The notes under the pieces: generated by a model
Database searches by the model: none
Seen by the model: only the letters and a program-made list of their open reading frames with translations
Told to the model about the DNA's origin: nothing
Part shown: in pieces, positions 15,620-24,568 of the stretch
Layout of the letters: the number at the start of each line of letters is the position of its first letter
How positions within the stretch are numbered: position 1 is the stretch's first letter
NCBI GenBank assembly: GCA_041653995.1
Contig: JBAZEK010000001.1
Span: 558,001 to 622,000 of the forward strand
DNA: 64,000 bases
From: Dehalococcoidia bacterium
GTDB lineage: Bacteria; Chloroflexota; Dehalococcoidia; GIF9; UBA5629
Direction of reading: 5' to 3'
Made by a program: the position numbers and the translations under genes

Positions 15620-17471
15620 TGCTCACAGCTCCCATCTTGCAGATATCATAACAGGTGCGGCATTTGATGCATTTGGATTGGTCCAGCACAACCGGCTTCT
15701 GCTTGCCCATAAAGGTGATGGCCTGAGTGGGGCAGGTCTTTACGCATCTGGCGCAACCCGGACATTTCTCATCGATAATGCTGAATTTTATCAGTTCCTT
15801 ACATATTCCGGCCGGGCACTTTTTGTCCTTTATATGCGCCTCGTACTCATCCTTGAAATACTGGATGGTGGTGAGCACCGGGTTGGGGGCGGAGCTGCCC
15901 AGCGCGCACAGGGCGCTGTCCTTAAGGTGGGCTGAGAGCTCGGTTAAAAGATCCAGGTCACTCATCTCTCCCTTGCCCTCGGTTATATCGGTCAGTATCT
16001 GGCGCATCCGCTTGACGCCCTCACGGCACGGCACGCATTTCCCGCAGGACTCCTCCTCAAGGAAGGTGAGGAAGTAGCGGGCCGTGTCGACCATGCAGTT
16101 TTCCTCGTCCATTACGATCATGCCGCCCGAGCCCATCATCGAGCCGGCCTTCAACAGCGAGTCGAAGTCCACGGGCGCATCAAGCAGTTTCTCAGGAAGA
16201 CAGCCGCCCGAGGGGCCGCCCGTTTGCACGGCCTTGAATTTCTTGCCGCCGCGTATGCCGCCGCCGATGTCGAAGATGATGTCCCGCAGCTTGATGCCCA
16301 TGGGGACTTCCACCAGGCCGGTATTGTTCACCTTCCCGGTCAGAGAGAATATCTTGGTGCCGCTGTTGCCGGAAGCGCCGATTTTGCTGAACCATGCGGC
16401 GCCGTTGCTAATAATCAGCGGTATGTTGGCCCATGTCTCAACGTTGTTCAGGCAGCTCGGCCTGTCCCATAGCCCTCTTTCCACGGTATGTATGTATTTG
16501 GCCCTGGGCTCACCGGTCTTGCCCTCAAGCGATGCCATCAGCGCGGTCGATTCTCCGCAGACGAAAGCGCCTCCACCCCTGTTGACCCTGACGCTGAAAT
16601 CGAATCCCGATCCCAGTATATTTTTACCGACCAGGCCGAGATTCTCAGCCTGTTCGATAGCCAGTGTAATATTCTTGAGCGCCAGGGGATATTCATTGCG
16701 CACGTAGATATAGCCCTGGTGAGAGCCGATGGCGAAGGCGCCAATCAACAGCCCCTCCAGCACGCTGTGGGGATTGCCGGTCAGAAGACCCTCGTTGGCA
16801 TAGGCCCCGGGATCTCCCTCGTCGGCATTGACAATAACGTATTTAATATCGCCGTGGGCCTTGCGGCAGGTCTCCCACTTGGTTCCCGTGGAGAAACCAC
16901 CGCCGCCGCGGCCTCTCAAACCGGAATCCTTGACCATCTGTATGATGGCGTCGGGTTGCAGTTCGAATAAAGCTTTAGACAGGGCTGAATATCCGCCAAT
17001 GGCGATATAGTCTTCGATACTGGTGGGATCGATCCTGGTATTATTGCCCAGTACGATGCGCTGCTGATCGGTATAAAACGGAATATCGTTCTGCCGTGCT
17101 ACGGATTTTACATCTGTATCCTGTTTGAACAGCAGCCGCTCGATGGGCGGCTTTTTCCGAATGGAGTTATCCAGTATCTCCGGCACATCGGAGACCTGGA
17201 TCCTCTGGTAGAACACATTGCCAGGCTCGACGATGGCGATGGGACCCCGCTCGCAGAAGCCATGGCAGCCGGTGATCTTGAATTCAATCTTATCCGCCAG
17301 GTTGCGTTTCTCTATCTCCGCTTTAAAGGCCTCCTCCACAGGATTGCTGCCGTACGGTCTGCAGGCCGTGCCGTTGCAGAGTGAGATGCGGCACTTGTCC
17401 GTGTCCCTCTCCTCTGCCAGCTTCTTCTGTAAAGCAGCCAGCGCTTTGGCGGTCTTTAACTTACTTGCCAT
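15612..17471 (-). CDS. nuoF: NADH-binding diaphorase subunit (NuoF/HndC type) with N-terminal thioredoxin-like and C-terminal ferredoxin domains
   Basis: About 619 residues in four parts: an N-terminal thioredoxin-like [2Fe-2S] domain (CNGTAC and CHGFC), the FMN/NADH core (SGLRGRGGGGFSTGTKW, then NADEGDPGAYANEG), an SLBB region, the ESCGKCVPCREG [4Fe-4S] site, and two C-terminal ferredoxin-type [4Fe-4S] clusters (CPGCARCVKTCP and CIKCRTCYDICK). This is the architecture of HndC and the NADH-binding subunits of bifurcating hydrogenases and related complexes. It oxidises or reduces NAD(H) through FMN. A TTG at 17474 is possible, but the adjoining ATG at 17471 is the better start, five bases after nuoE. 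No hydrogenase catalytic gene is nearby; the por genes are. Confidence 0.92.
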   Translation of the reverse strand: MASKLKTAKALAALQKKLAEERDTDKCRISLCNGTACRPYGSNPVEEAFKAEIEKRNLADKIEFKITGCHGFCERGPIAIVEPGNVFYQRIQVSDVPEILDNSIRKKPPIERLLFKQDTDVKSVARQNDIPFYTDQQRIVLGNNTRIDPTSIEDYIAIGGYSALSKALFELQPDAIIQMVKDSGLRGRGGGGFSTGTKWETCRKAHGDIKYVIVNADEGDPGAYANEGLLTGNPHSVLEGLLIGAFAIGSHQGYIYVRNEYPLALKNITLAIEQAENLGLVGKNILGSGFDFSVRVNRGGGAFVCGESTALMASLEGKTGEPRAKYIHTVERGLWDRPSCLNNVETWANIPLIISNGAAWFSKIGASGNSGTKIFSLTGKVNNTGLVEVPMGIKLRDIIFDIGGGIRGGKKFKAVQTGGPSGGCLPEKLLDAPVDFDSLLKAGSMMGSGGMIVMDEENCMVDTARYFLTFLEEESCGKCVPCREGVKRMRQILTDITEGKGEMSDLDLLTELSAHLKDSALCALGSSAPNPVLTTIQYFKDEYEAHIKDKKCPAGICKELIKFSIIDEKCPGCARCVKTCPTQAITFMGKQKPVVLDQSKCIKCRTCYDICKMGAVSIE

Positions 17472-17476
17472 CAATA

Positions 17477-17929
17477 TTACGCTTTAAATTTATTCAACAT
17501 GGGCTCGACCTTGTCATTGGTCATATGCCCGAAGAACTCATCATCGATCTTGACCACAGGGCCGGTGGCGCAGCAACCCATGCAGTTCACAGTTTCCAGG
17601 GTAAATCCGCGGTCCTTAGTGGTCTGGCCGCGTTTGATATCCAGCTGGCGTTCAATGGATTCCAGTATCAGGTCGGCGCCGCGCACATGGCAGGCCGTGC
17701 CCTGGCAAACGTTGCAGATGTGTTTGCCCCTTTCCTCTAGGCTGAAAGCCCTGAAGAAAGTCGCCATGCTGTAGACATGGCTCTGCGGTATGTCCAGCTT
17801 TTTGCTCAGCTTATCCAGCACCGTGCGGGGCAGGTAGTTGTACTCCGCCTGGAGGTCCTGCAGTATGGATACCAGCTGGCTGCTGTCGCCGCCGTATTTC
17901 TTGATAATCGCCGTTATTTGATCTTTCAT
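17477..17929 (-). CDS. nuoE: NuoE-type [2Fe-2S] thioredoxin-like subunit
   Basis: A 150-residue protein: a helical N-terminal part (LVSILQDLQAEYNYLP, SHVYSMATFF) typical of NuoE/HndA, then a thioredoxin-like [2Fe-2S] domain with Cys75 and Cys80 (CQGTAC) and Cys116/Cys120 region (CMGCC). It passes electrons to or from the NuoF-like subunit. The ATG overlaps the porB stop by four bases (ATGA), and nuoF follows within a few bases, so the three diaphorase genes are translated with the oxidoreductase genes. Confidence 0.93.
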   Translation of the reverse strand: MKDQITAIIKKYGGDSSQLVSILQDLQAEYNYLPRTVLDKLSKKLDIPQSHVYSMATFFRAFSLEERGKHICNVCQGTACHVRGADLILESIERQLDIKRGQTTKDRGFTLETVNCMGCCATGPVVKIDDEFFGHMTNDKVEPMLNKFKA

Positions 17930-18858
17930 TTTATCTTCTTCAGACCTGCAAGCTGCCGGACCTTGTTGTACTCCTCGATTACCCTGACCTGTATTTCGGC
18001 GATACTCTCTTTGGTCAGGTGGCGGTAGCGGCCCTGCACTTTCAGGTAGTCTTCTACCGGCCTGAGTTTGGGCAGGTCGATATTCAACTTGTACTGGCCG
18101 TTCTCGATCTCGTACATAGGGAAGATGCCCGTCTCAACCGCCAGCCGGCCGACTTTAATGGTCTGTCTGGAGGGACAGCGCCAGCCGGTGGGACAGACGG
18201 AAAGGATATGGATGTAGGACGGCCCCTTGATCTTAACCGCCTTTTCAACCTTGGACATTATGTCAAATGGATAGCTTGAGCAGGAAGTTGCCACATAGGG
18301 TATGTTATGGGCCGCGGCTATGGCGGGCATATTCTTCTTCCAGGTATGCTGTCCCATGCTCTTCTTGCCCGCCGGCGCGGTTGTGGTTGAGGCGCCGAAG
18401 GGAGTCTCGCTGGAGCGCTGTATGCCGGTATTCATATAGGCTTCGTTGTCATAGCAGACATAGAGGAAATCATGTCCCCTTTCAAGAGCGCCCGAGAGCG
18501 ATTGCAGGCCGATATCCGCCGTCCCACCGTCGCCCCCCATGGCCACGACCTTAACTTCCTTGGTATACCCGTGCTTGCGCTTGAGTGCCTTAAGGCCGGA
18601 TTCGATACCCGAGGCCACGGCCGAGGCATTCTCAAAGAGGGTATGGATCCAGGGGACCTCCCACGCTGACTCAGGCAACGGCGACGAGATGATCTCCATA
18701 CAGCCTGTGGCATTGGAGATAATGGTGTTGCGACCCAGCGCTTTGCACACGTAACGCACGGCCAGCACTTCACCACACCCCGAGCAGGCCCGGTGACCGG
18801 AGGCGATATACTCACCTCTGGTGACCAGTTTGGGGACATAAATGCTGAGAGTTTCCAC
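17926..18858 (-). CDS. porB: 2-oxoacid:ferredoxin oxidoreductase beta subunit (PorB-like, TPP-binding)
   Basis: A 310-residue beta subunit of the pyruvate:ferredoxin oxidoreductase type. It has the CSGC and ATGC cysteines for a [4Fe-4S] cluster (HRACSGCGEVL; NATGCME), the TPP/Mg site GDGGTADIGLQSL and the YDNEAYMNTGIQRS loop characteristic of PorB. It decarboxylates a 2-oxoacid to acyl-CoA, reducing ferredoxin. Start is a GTG overlapping the porA stop (TAGTG). The set porCD-porA-porB is contiguous; pyruvate is the most likely substrate, with 2-oxobutyrate or other oxoacids possible. Confidence 0.93.
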   Translation of the reverse strand: METLSIYVPKLVTRGEYIASGHRACSGCGEVLAVRYVCKALGRNTIISNATGCMEIISSPLPESAWEVPWIHTLFENASAVASGIESGLKALKRKHGYTKEVKVVAMGGDGGTADIGLQSLSGALERGHDFLYVCYDNEAYMNTGIQRSSETPFGASTTTAPAGKKSMGQHTWKKNMPAIAAAHNIPYVATSCSSYPFDIMSKVEKAVKIKGPSYIHILSVCPTGWRCPSRQTIKVGRLAVETGIFPMYEIENGQYKLNIDLPKLRPVEDYLKVQGRYRHLTKESIAEIQVRVIEEYNKVRQLAGLKKIK

Positions 18859-20033
18859 TATTCTCTCACTCCGTACATGTACGTTTCATCCGCGCGCCTG
18901 CTTTTTATACGTTCCAATCCTATCTCGAATATCTTTTCAAAATCCGCAGGAGAAACATCGCGTCCCCCCAGGCCGCCGACTATGCTGGCGATCCTAGGCC
19001 TTTTCTCAACCGAATAGAGGGTATCCCTGATCTCTGAACAGATGGGCGCCGGACCTCCCAGCGATATGGCTCGATCGAAGACGATAACGTTACTTGCTCC
19101 CGACAGGGCCTCAACCATTTCATCGTGGGGGAAAGGACGCCACAGGCGGACCCTGACCAGTCCGACCTTCTTGCCTTCACTCTGCATCTTATCGATGGTG
19201 TCCATGGCGTTTTCGCTATAGCCGCCCGCCAGCACCAGCAGGGTATCAGCTTTGTCCGCCTTATACTGCTCGATCGGCTTATAATACCGCCCGGTAAGGT
19301 CGCCGTACTTTTTCCACGCTTCCAGTATCACCTTCTTTGATTCACGCACCGCCGTGTCCAGCGCCTTTCTGGTCTCCGTATACATATTGGGTGCAGCGAA
19401 GCAACCCAGTGTCACGGGATTATCGGGGTCAAGCACGTATTTATGTTTATAGGGAGGCAGGAATTCATCTACGGTCTTACGGTCCAGCATCTCGACGGAC
19501 TCGATCACATGGGAGACGTGGAAGCCGTCGACATTTATCATGGTGGGCAACAGGACATCCGGGTGCTCTGCGATATAGAAGCCGCATATGACCTGGTCGA
19601 AGGCCTGCTGGCCGTTTTCCACAAAGATCTGTATCCAGCCACCGTCCCTGGTAACCATGGCATCCGACTGATCGCCCCACACGTTCAGCGGGCCGGAGAG
19701 GGCGCGGTTGGCCACCGCCATGACAATGGGAAGGCGCATCGAGGCCGCCACCAGCAGCACTTCGTGCATGAGGATCAGGCCCTGTCCGGCGGTTGCGGTG
19801 AATGTCCTGGCGCCCACAGCGCTGGAGCCCAGGCAGGCACTCATGGCGGAGTGTTCCGACTCCACCGGTATATATTCGGCATCCAGATCACCGTTGGCCA
19901 CCATCTCGGCCAGGCCTTCTACGATGTGAGTTTGTGGGGTTATGGGATATGCGGCAATCACATCGGTGTTGGCCAGTTTAACAGCCTCGGCGATGGCCAG
20001 AGATGCTTCGATACCGATGCGTTTCGATGCCAT
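18858..20033 (-). CDS. porA: 2-oxoacid:ferredoxin oxidoreductase alpha subunit (PorA-like)
   Basis: A 391-residue alpha subunit. The N-terminal pyrimidine-binding domain has the AYPITPQTHIVEGLAEM signature and the EHSAMSACLGSSAVGARTFTAT-type segment; the middle has LPIVMAVANRALSGPLNVWGDQ, and the C-terminal domain II begins near ADTLLVLAGGYSENA. With PorB it forms the active site. The ATG lies two bases after the porCD stop and carries a GAGGGA ribosome site formed by the last porCD codons. Confidence 0.93.
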   Translation of the reverse strand: MASKRIGIEASLAIAEAVKLANTDVIAAYPITPQTHIVEGLAEMVANGDLDAEYIPVESEHSAMSACLGSSAVGARTFTATAGQGLILMHEVLLVAASMRLPIVMAVANRALSGPLNVWGDQSDAMVTRDGGWIQIFVENGQQAFDQVICGFYIAEHPDVLLPTMINVDGFHVSHVIESVEMLDRKTVDEFLPPYKHKYVLDPDNPVTLGCFAAPNMYTETRKALDTAVRESKKVILEAWKKYGDLTGRYYKPIEQYKADKADTLLVLAGGYSENAMDTIDKMQSEGKKVGLVRVRLWRPFPHDEMVEALSGASNVIVFDRAISLGGPAPICSEIRDTLYSVEKRPRIASIVGGLGGRDVSPADFEKIFEIGLERIKSRRADETYMYGVRE

Positions 20034-20035
20034 GA

Positions 20036-20920
20036 TTATGATCCCTCAACCATTTTAATCGCCTTCGTCCAGCATTCCTGTGCGCAGATGCCGCAGCCCT
20101 TGCAGAAAAAGGGATTGGAGCGGAAATAGCCGTCGCTCTGCTCGCTGATACAGGCCTCGGGGCAATAAATCGAACATATGCCGCATTGGATGCAGACGGC
20201 ATCATTCCACTCGGGATGCTCCGATTTCCAATCTCCGGTGCAGAATCGCTTGGTGTTTCCCACATCTGTGACAGCGCATCCCACCAGCAGTTCGTTCCAT
20301 CTGGGCAATTTCTCGGCCTGGAAGCTTTTTTGCTTTTTAGGACCGGTGGTCGTTATCTTATCCTGTGCCGTCTCTTTGAAAGCACGATTGCAGGCTTCAA
20401 AGTTGGACTTGGAGCGCGCGCCGAACTTCTCGGCCAGCGGCTCAGTCAACGATTCCATGTTAATGATGCCGGTAGCCCTGATGAGGGCGCCCAGCATGGT
20501 GGTATTGACTATATTCACTCCCAGCAGTTCCCTGGCAATGGCTGATGCGTTTACCACCGCCAGCTTCCAGTCACCGCTGAACTCCTGCTTGAGGTCGTCC
20601 ACGCTGCGTGTGCTGTTTACGATCAGCGCCCCGCCCGGTTTCAATCCGTCCACCACATTTATGAGGGTTACCAGCCCGGGATCGAGCACGATCACGATAT
20701 CCGGCTTCACCACACCGGAACGGATGCGAATGGGAGTGTCCTGGCTGATGCGGTTAAAGGCCAGCACGGGCGCCCCACGCCTCTCAGGACCGAAGCTGGG
20801 AAAGGCCTGGGCATATTTTCCCTCGCGCATTGCGGCCAGCGCCGTCAGTTCAGCGGATGTGACCGCTCCCTGGCCGCCGCGGCCATGCCAGCGAATTTCG
20901 ATAGTTGTACCCTTTTCCAT
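20036..20920 (-). CDS. porC: Fused gamma-delta subunit of 2-oxoacid:ferredoxin oxidoreductase
   Basis: A 294-residue fusion. Residues 1-185 are the gamma (CoA-interacting) domain, starting IEIRWHGRGGQGAVTSAE and containing FPSFGPERRGAPV. Residues about 225-294 are the delta ferredoxin domain with two [4Fe-4S] sites (CIQCGICSIYCPEAC and CKGCGICAQECW). First gene of the por-nuo run; tRNA-Arg lies 30 bases upstream on the same strand, so a shared transcript is possible. No strong ribosome site. Confidence 0.92.
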   Translation of the reverse strand: MEKGTTIEIRWHGRGGQGAVTSAELTALAAMREGKYAQAFPSFGPERRGAPVLAFNRISQDTPIRIRSGVVKPDIVIVLDPGLVTLINVVDGLKPGGALIVNSTRSVDDLKQEFSGDWKLAVVNASAIARELLGVNIVNTTMLGALIRATGIINMESLTEPLAEKFGARSKSNFEACNRAFKETAQDKITTTGPKKQKSFQAEKLPRWNELLVGCAVTDVGNTKRFCTGDWKSEHPEWNDAVCIQCGICSIYCPEACISEQSDGYFRSNPFFCKGCGICAQECWTKAIKMVEGS

Positions 20921-20950
20921 ATCTAAGCTTTAATAGACTCGGGTTCGATG

Positions 20951-21022
20951 CGCCCCTGGAGGGACTTGAACCCTCGCACCCGGCTCCGGAGGCCGGTGCT
21001 CTATCCCCTGAGCTACAGGGGC
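20951..21022 (-). tRNA. tRNA-Arg (anticodon CCG)
   Basis: Minus-strand cloverleaf: acceptor GCCCCTG/CAGGGGC, anticodon stem CCGGC/GCCGG enclosing CTCCGGA (anticodon CCG), T arm AGGGTTCAAGTCCCT, discriminator G. CCA is not encoded. Confidence 0.95.
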
Positions 21023-21107
21023 ACAGAAGTCATTTATTCAGACATCTTGCATTTCCGGATGAACGATAGGTTGTTAAGTATATCAAGTTTATTTTTTATT
21101 TGGCAAA

Positions 21108-22232
21108 TCAAGCGCCGGCCAGGTTGAAAAACTGAGGCAGCAGTATAAGAAAGTAGATGACCATGATGACCAGTCCGATAGGAATGCCGATGATGGCCCA
21201 TCCTTTCATACTTATTTTAAGTCGGCCGGCGGCCACGATATTGGGTATATTGCCGGGTATCAGCATGCCGCCCGCAACCAGCAGACCCATTGTGATGGCC
21301 GTGATCTGCGACAGGGCCATGGTGGGGCCGATCTCCACGGCTGTCAGGGTTGCGTTATCCAGCACAGCCGAAATCATGTTAATCCAGTAAAGGGCGGCTG
21401 CGGGCACGTGCACCACATACCAGACGATGATTGGCTTCATACCCTCGCCCAGCAGTATCAACGCGGCCACAAAGAAATATACCCTGACGGCGCGTAGGAT
21501 AACGGTCTTGAGCGTCTCGGAGTATTCCGTCTTCTGTTTCAGGTTGCGGACATCCATGTGCCGGCCGACATAGAAAGCCCCGAACAATGATATGGCGACA
21601 ACACCGGGTATAACGTAAACGCCGAATGTCTGCAGGCAAAAGAGAAAATCGGCATAATAAGGGGGTCCCGACAGTTTCGAGACCAGTATGGTGGAGAGAG
21701 GCTCACCCACGGGTGTAAGGACTGCGCCCAGCCCCATGGCGAAGCATGCAACCACAGCAAATTTGACTTTCTCCTTCTTCTCCAGCGGTATGGCCGCGAT
21801 AATCTCCGAGAGCAACACGGCGGTAACTATTATGGAGACCACGCTGCTCAGGAGTCCGCAGACCAGTATCATGAGGAAAGCGAACCATCTCCATCCCAGC
21901 CTTGAGGCAATGGACAGAACTCCCCCGCAGAACGACTTATTGAAGAAATGGATCAGCAGCCCAAACACCAGCACAACCTGAAAGATGCCGATGGGCACCT
22001 TGCTGATCATCACCGGGGCCTCGATCGCCTCGATGACCAGCTCCATGCTCCACAGACCGGAGATGGATACCGCGCAAATGCCCATTATCAGGAAGAAAAG
22101 CTCGAGGTTTTCTTCAACTTTTTTCACTACAAAGGGCAGCATCAGAACGGCCAGGATTATCAGGGACAGGCCAATGGTTATGGCTACCACCGGCTGCTCC
22201 GGCACCTGGGCAGTAAAAAAGTTGGCGTTCAT
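21108..22232 (-). CDS. DUF1646-type ion-transporter-like membrane protein
   Basis: A 374-residue integral membrane protein with about ten or eleven hydrophobic segments. Conserved loops resemble the ion transporter superfamily in DUF1646/NhaD-like proteins: LTPVGEPLSTILVSKL, SAVLDNATLTAVEIGP and GGMLIPGNIPNIVAAGRL, two inverted half-repeats each with an acidic or asparagine-rich re-entrant loop. A cation (Na+ or H+) antiport role is likely by family; the ion cannot be read. uspA lies 67 bases upstream on the same strand, suggesting a small stress-linked operon. Confidence 0.75.
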   Translation of the reverse strand: MNANFFTAQVPEQPVVAITIGLSLIILAVLMLPFVVKKVEENLELFFLIMGICAVSISGLWSMELVIEAIEAPVMISKVPIGIFQVVLVFGLLIHFFNKSFCGGVLSIASRLGWRWFAFLMILVCGLLSSVVSIIVTAVLLSEIIAAIPLEKKEKVKFAVVACFAMGLGAVLTPVGEPLSTILVSKLSGPPYYADFLFCLQTFGVYVIPGVVAISLFGAFYVGRHMDVRNLKQKTEYSETLKTVILRAVRVYFFVAALILLGEGMKPIIVWYVVHVPAAALYWINMISAVLDNATLTAVEIGPTMALSQITAITMGLLVAGGMLIPGNIPNIVAAGRLKISMKGWAIIGIPIGLVIMVIYFLILLPQFFNLAGA

Positions 22233-22299
22233 GCTTGTATCAAAATACTAAGCCCGCCGGGCGAAAGATGTCATATCAATAAGCCTTAGAGACGAACTA

Positions 22300-22761
22300 T
22301 CAGGAGTCTATCTCACAAGTCACGGTTTTTATCAGCAGTACGGGTATTTCCGTGGCGCGCAGAATTTTTTCAGCCACACTACCCCAGAACATCCTCGATA
22401 TCCCGGAGCGCCCATGTGTGGCCATGATGATCAGGTCTATATCATTGTTTACAGCGTACCTGGTAAGCCTGTCAGCCGCCCTGCCGCTCAATATCACGGT
22501 ATCGGACTTGACGCCCGCCTTGGTAAGCCGGGCGGATACCTGGTCAAGATATTTATTAGCTTCCTTTTTACCTTCGGAATCGATTTTCTTGATTTCATCA
22601 TCGCTTATCGCAATCTGTCCCCTGGTGGGGATCTCCAGAGGCTCAATTACAGTGACCAATTCCACTTTAGCGGATGATTTCCTGGCAATCGCTTCAATAT
22701 GAGGTATAACGCATTCAGCGATGTGTGATCCGTCCAGCGGTACCATTATTTTCTTGTACAT
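22300..22761 (-). CDS. Universal stress protein (UspA family, ATP-binding type)
   Basis: A 153-residue UspA-fold protein. It begins MYKKIMVPLDGS and ends with the ATP-binding signature THGRSGISRMFWGSVAEKIL (G-x2-G-x9-G-S type), then VPVLLIK. An ATG six bases earlier is only one base from GAGGAGG; the ATG at 22761 has seven-base spacing and is preferred. Members bind ATP and modulate partner proteins; the same-strand transporter at 21108-22232 is a possible partner. Confidence 0.92.
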   Translation of the reverse strand: MYKKIMVPLDGSHIAECVIPHIEAIARKSSAKVELVTVIEPLEIPTRGQIAISDDEIKKIDSEGKKEANKYLDQVSARLTKAGVKSDTVILSGRAADRLTRYAVNNDIDLIIMATHGRSGISRMFWGSVAEKILRATEIPVLLIKTVTCEIDS

Positions 22762-22924
22762 ATACATACCTCCTCAGCGGCAGTAAGCCCTGAACACCAT
22801 ACCGATCTGACATGATATCATCTGGAAACGACCTATTTCAATCATATAGCCCGGCTATCATCCGTCCCGTCTATTCAGACAGCACATTAGCGTTCCTGAT
22901 TTTTTTCTGGCATAGCGGTGATGA

Positions 22925-22930
22925 TATAAT
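22925..22930 (+). promoter_or_regulatory. -10 box of the tRNA-Ser promoter
   Basis: A perfect TATAAT 12 bases upstream of the first tRNA-Ser gene. The region 17 bases further up (TTTTTC, 22902-22907) is only a poor -35 match. Confidence 0.55.
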
Positions 22931-22941
22931 AGACACGCAGC

Positions 22942-23027
22942 GGAGAGGTGACCGAGTGGCTGATGGTGCCGCTCTCGAAAAGCGGTGGGCGAGAGCCTCG
23001 TGGGTTCGAATCCCACCCTCTCCGCCA
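22942..23027 (+). tRNA. tRNA-Ser (anticodon CGA)
   Basis: Class II tRNA with acceptor GGAGAGG/CCTCTCC, anticodon stem CCGCT/AGCGG around CTCGAAA (anticodon CGA), a long variable arm, T arm GGGTTCGAATCCC, discriminator G and encoded CCA. Confidence 0.95.
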
Positions 23028-23039
23028 TGTTTTTTATCA

Positions 23040-23129
23040 GGAGAGGTGCTGGAGTGGACTAACAGGCGCGCCTGGAAAGCGCGTGTAGCTTCAGGGCTAC
23101 CATGGGTTCGAATCCCATCCTCTCCGCCA
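23040..23129 (+). tRNA. tRNA-Ser (anticodon GGA)
   Basis: Class II tRNA, 12 bases after the previous one, same acceptor and T arm. Anticodon stem CGCGC/GCGCG around CTGGAAA (anticodon GGA); long variable arm GTAGCTTCAGGGCTAC; encoded CCA. Confidence 0.95.
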
Positions 23130-23163
23130 CTTTGGAAATGCCTCTGTTGTCTTGTTCACTCAA

Positions 23164-23655
23164 ATGATACAAGTATTAAACAAAATAAAGATAAATACCT
23201 CGCCTGAATTATTTTTTGATTTATTAAAGGATTTTGACAGATATTATGTATTAATGTCCCCTAAAAATCATTTGAGCTGCAAATTTTTAACACTGCCACC
23301 AAGAGAAATAGGTACAGTAACTTGTTCTGAAGAAATTCTTTTTGGAAAACATCAAAAAGCAAGATATAGAATAACCAAAATAACCAAAGATGAACTTGTT
23401 ATGACGGCTCTTTTCCCACTATCCTTAATTGGCGGAAAGCTTACTTTTAAGCTGGACATTCATCAGAATTACTTCATACTTAACGAAATCATAGAAGTGG
23501 GATTTAATTATTTATTAATCGGGAATTTAATGGATATTTTGTTGAACATGTATTTCAGAGACAAATATACTGAATTAAATGCTCATTCCCAGGAAGGGTT
23601 GTCAAATATTAAAGATATTATTGAAAACAAATTATATGATACTAATAGCGGCTGA
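23164..23655 (+). CDS. AT-rich orphan, SRPBCC-like protein
   Basis: A 163-residue protein from the ATG at 23164 (a TTG at 23152 is possible). The order of elements is like a START/SRPBCC domain: a first strand IQVLNKIKINTS, helices SPELFFDLLKDFDRYYVLMSP, a curved sheet (IGTVTCSEEIL, RYRITKITKDELVMT, KLTFKLDIHQNYFIL) and a long C-terminal helix. Such domains bind hydrophobic ligands; no specific function can be assigned. Composition is far more AT-rich than all neighbours and it starts directly behind two tRNA-Ser genes, a usual site for acquired DNA. No ribosome site is obvious. The patatin gene begins five bases after its stop. Confidence 0.7.
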   Translation: MIQVLNKIKINTSPELFFDLLKDFDRYYVLMSPKNHLSCKFLTLPPREIGTVTCSEEILFGKHQKARYRITKITKDELVMTALFPLSLIGGKLTFKLDIHQNYFILNEIIEVGFNYLLIGNLMDILLNMYFRDKYTELNAHSQEGLSNIKDIIENKLYDTNSG

Positions 23656-23660
23656 GAAGT

Positions 23661-24497
23661 ATGGGGTCTAATTTGAAGGTAGGGCTGGCGCTGGGTAGCG
23701 GCGCGGCGTTGGGACTGGCGCATATAGGTGTTATCAAGGCTCTGCGCGAGGCCGATATCCCCATCGATATGATCGCAGGGACCAGCATGGGCGCGCTGGT
23801 CGGCGCCTGCTATGCAGCAGACGGACAAATAGGGGACGTTGAGGAGCTGGCCCTCTCCACCAACCTGCGCAAGATCACACATCTGCTGGACCCCAAGTTC
23901 ACCTTCATTCGCGTGGGCTTCCTTTCCGGCAACAGGGTCGAGAACTTTCTGAAACACATCATCGGGGACCGCGACATCAGCGATTGCAGGATCCCATTCG
24001 CTGCCGTCGCCGCCGATATTCAGTCGGCCAGGCAGGTCATACTTACCCGGGGTTCGTTGCTCAAAGCTGTGCGCGCCAGCATCTCCATTCCCGTGGTTTT
24101 CGTGCCGGTGAACTACGGCGGGCGCTTTTTGGTGGATGGCGGTACGCTAAATCCCGTGCCGGCGGACGTGGTCAAATCTATGGGCGCCACTTTCATCATA
24201 GCGGTAAACGTCCTGAATAATCCCAGGGAACGCATCCACCTGGGATTGACCGGCAACAAGCAATCGACCAGGGCGCCGAGCATCATGAATACAATGCTAC
24301 AATCCTTCTATCTCATGGAATACGAGATGGTGCGAGCCAGCATATTGAAGGCCGATATCATGATAGAGCCCGACGTCAGAAATATCGAGGTCTACGAGTT
24401 CCACCGCGGCCAGGAGGCCATAACGGCGGGATATGAAGCAGCCAGGGCCGTCATACCCGAGATCAACAGGATGCTCAACAGCGAAGCGCCTGCTTAG
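23661..24497 (+). CDS. Patatin-like phospholipase (RssA type)
   Basis: A 278-residue patatin-like hydrolase. The oxyanion loop is LGSGAALGLAHIGVI, the nucleophile is Ser42 in GTSMG and the catalytic Asp159 is in VDGG. It probably hydrolyses acyl ester bonds of lipids in the cytoplasm or at the membrane. It lacks a signal peptide. Composition is normal for the window, unlike the AT-rich gene in front of it. Short weak ribosome site GAGAAG. Confidence 0.9.
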   Translation: MGSNLKVGLALGSGAALGLAHIGVIKALREADIPIDMIAGTSMGALVGACYAADGQIGDVEELALSTNLRKITHLLDPKFTFIRVGFLSGNRVENFLKHIIGDRDISDCRIPFAAVAADIQSARQVILTRGSLLKAVRASISIPVVFVPVNYGGRFLVDGGTLNPVPADVVKSMGATFIIAVNVLNNPRERIHLGLTGNKQSTRAPSIMNTMLQSFYLMEYEMVRASILKADIMIEPDVRNIEVYEFHRGQEAITAGYEAARAVIPEINRMLNSEAPA

Positions 24498-24568
24498 TCC
24501 TACCGCAAGTATTCCAACCCTTTCTTCTCATCCACCGTCAAGCGCGCTGTTATCCGAGGGTATGTTAT

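Noticed and set aside
14891..17929. Electron-bifurcating [FeFe] hydrogenase
   Set aside because: The diaphorase genes resemble HndABC, but no H-cluster domain or hydrogenase subunit is encoded here.
22942..23129. Phage attachment-site duplication at the tRNA-Ser genes
   Set aside because: The repeated 3' ends belong to two complete tRNA genes with different anticodons; no third copy or integrase is found nearby.
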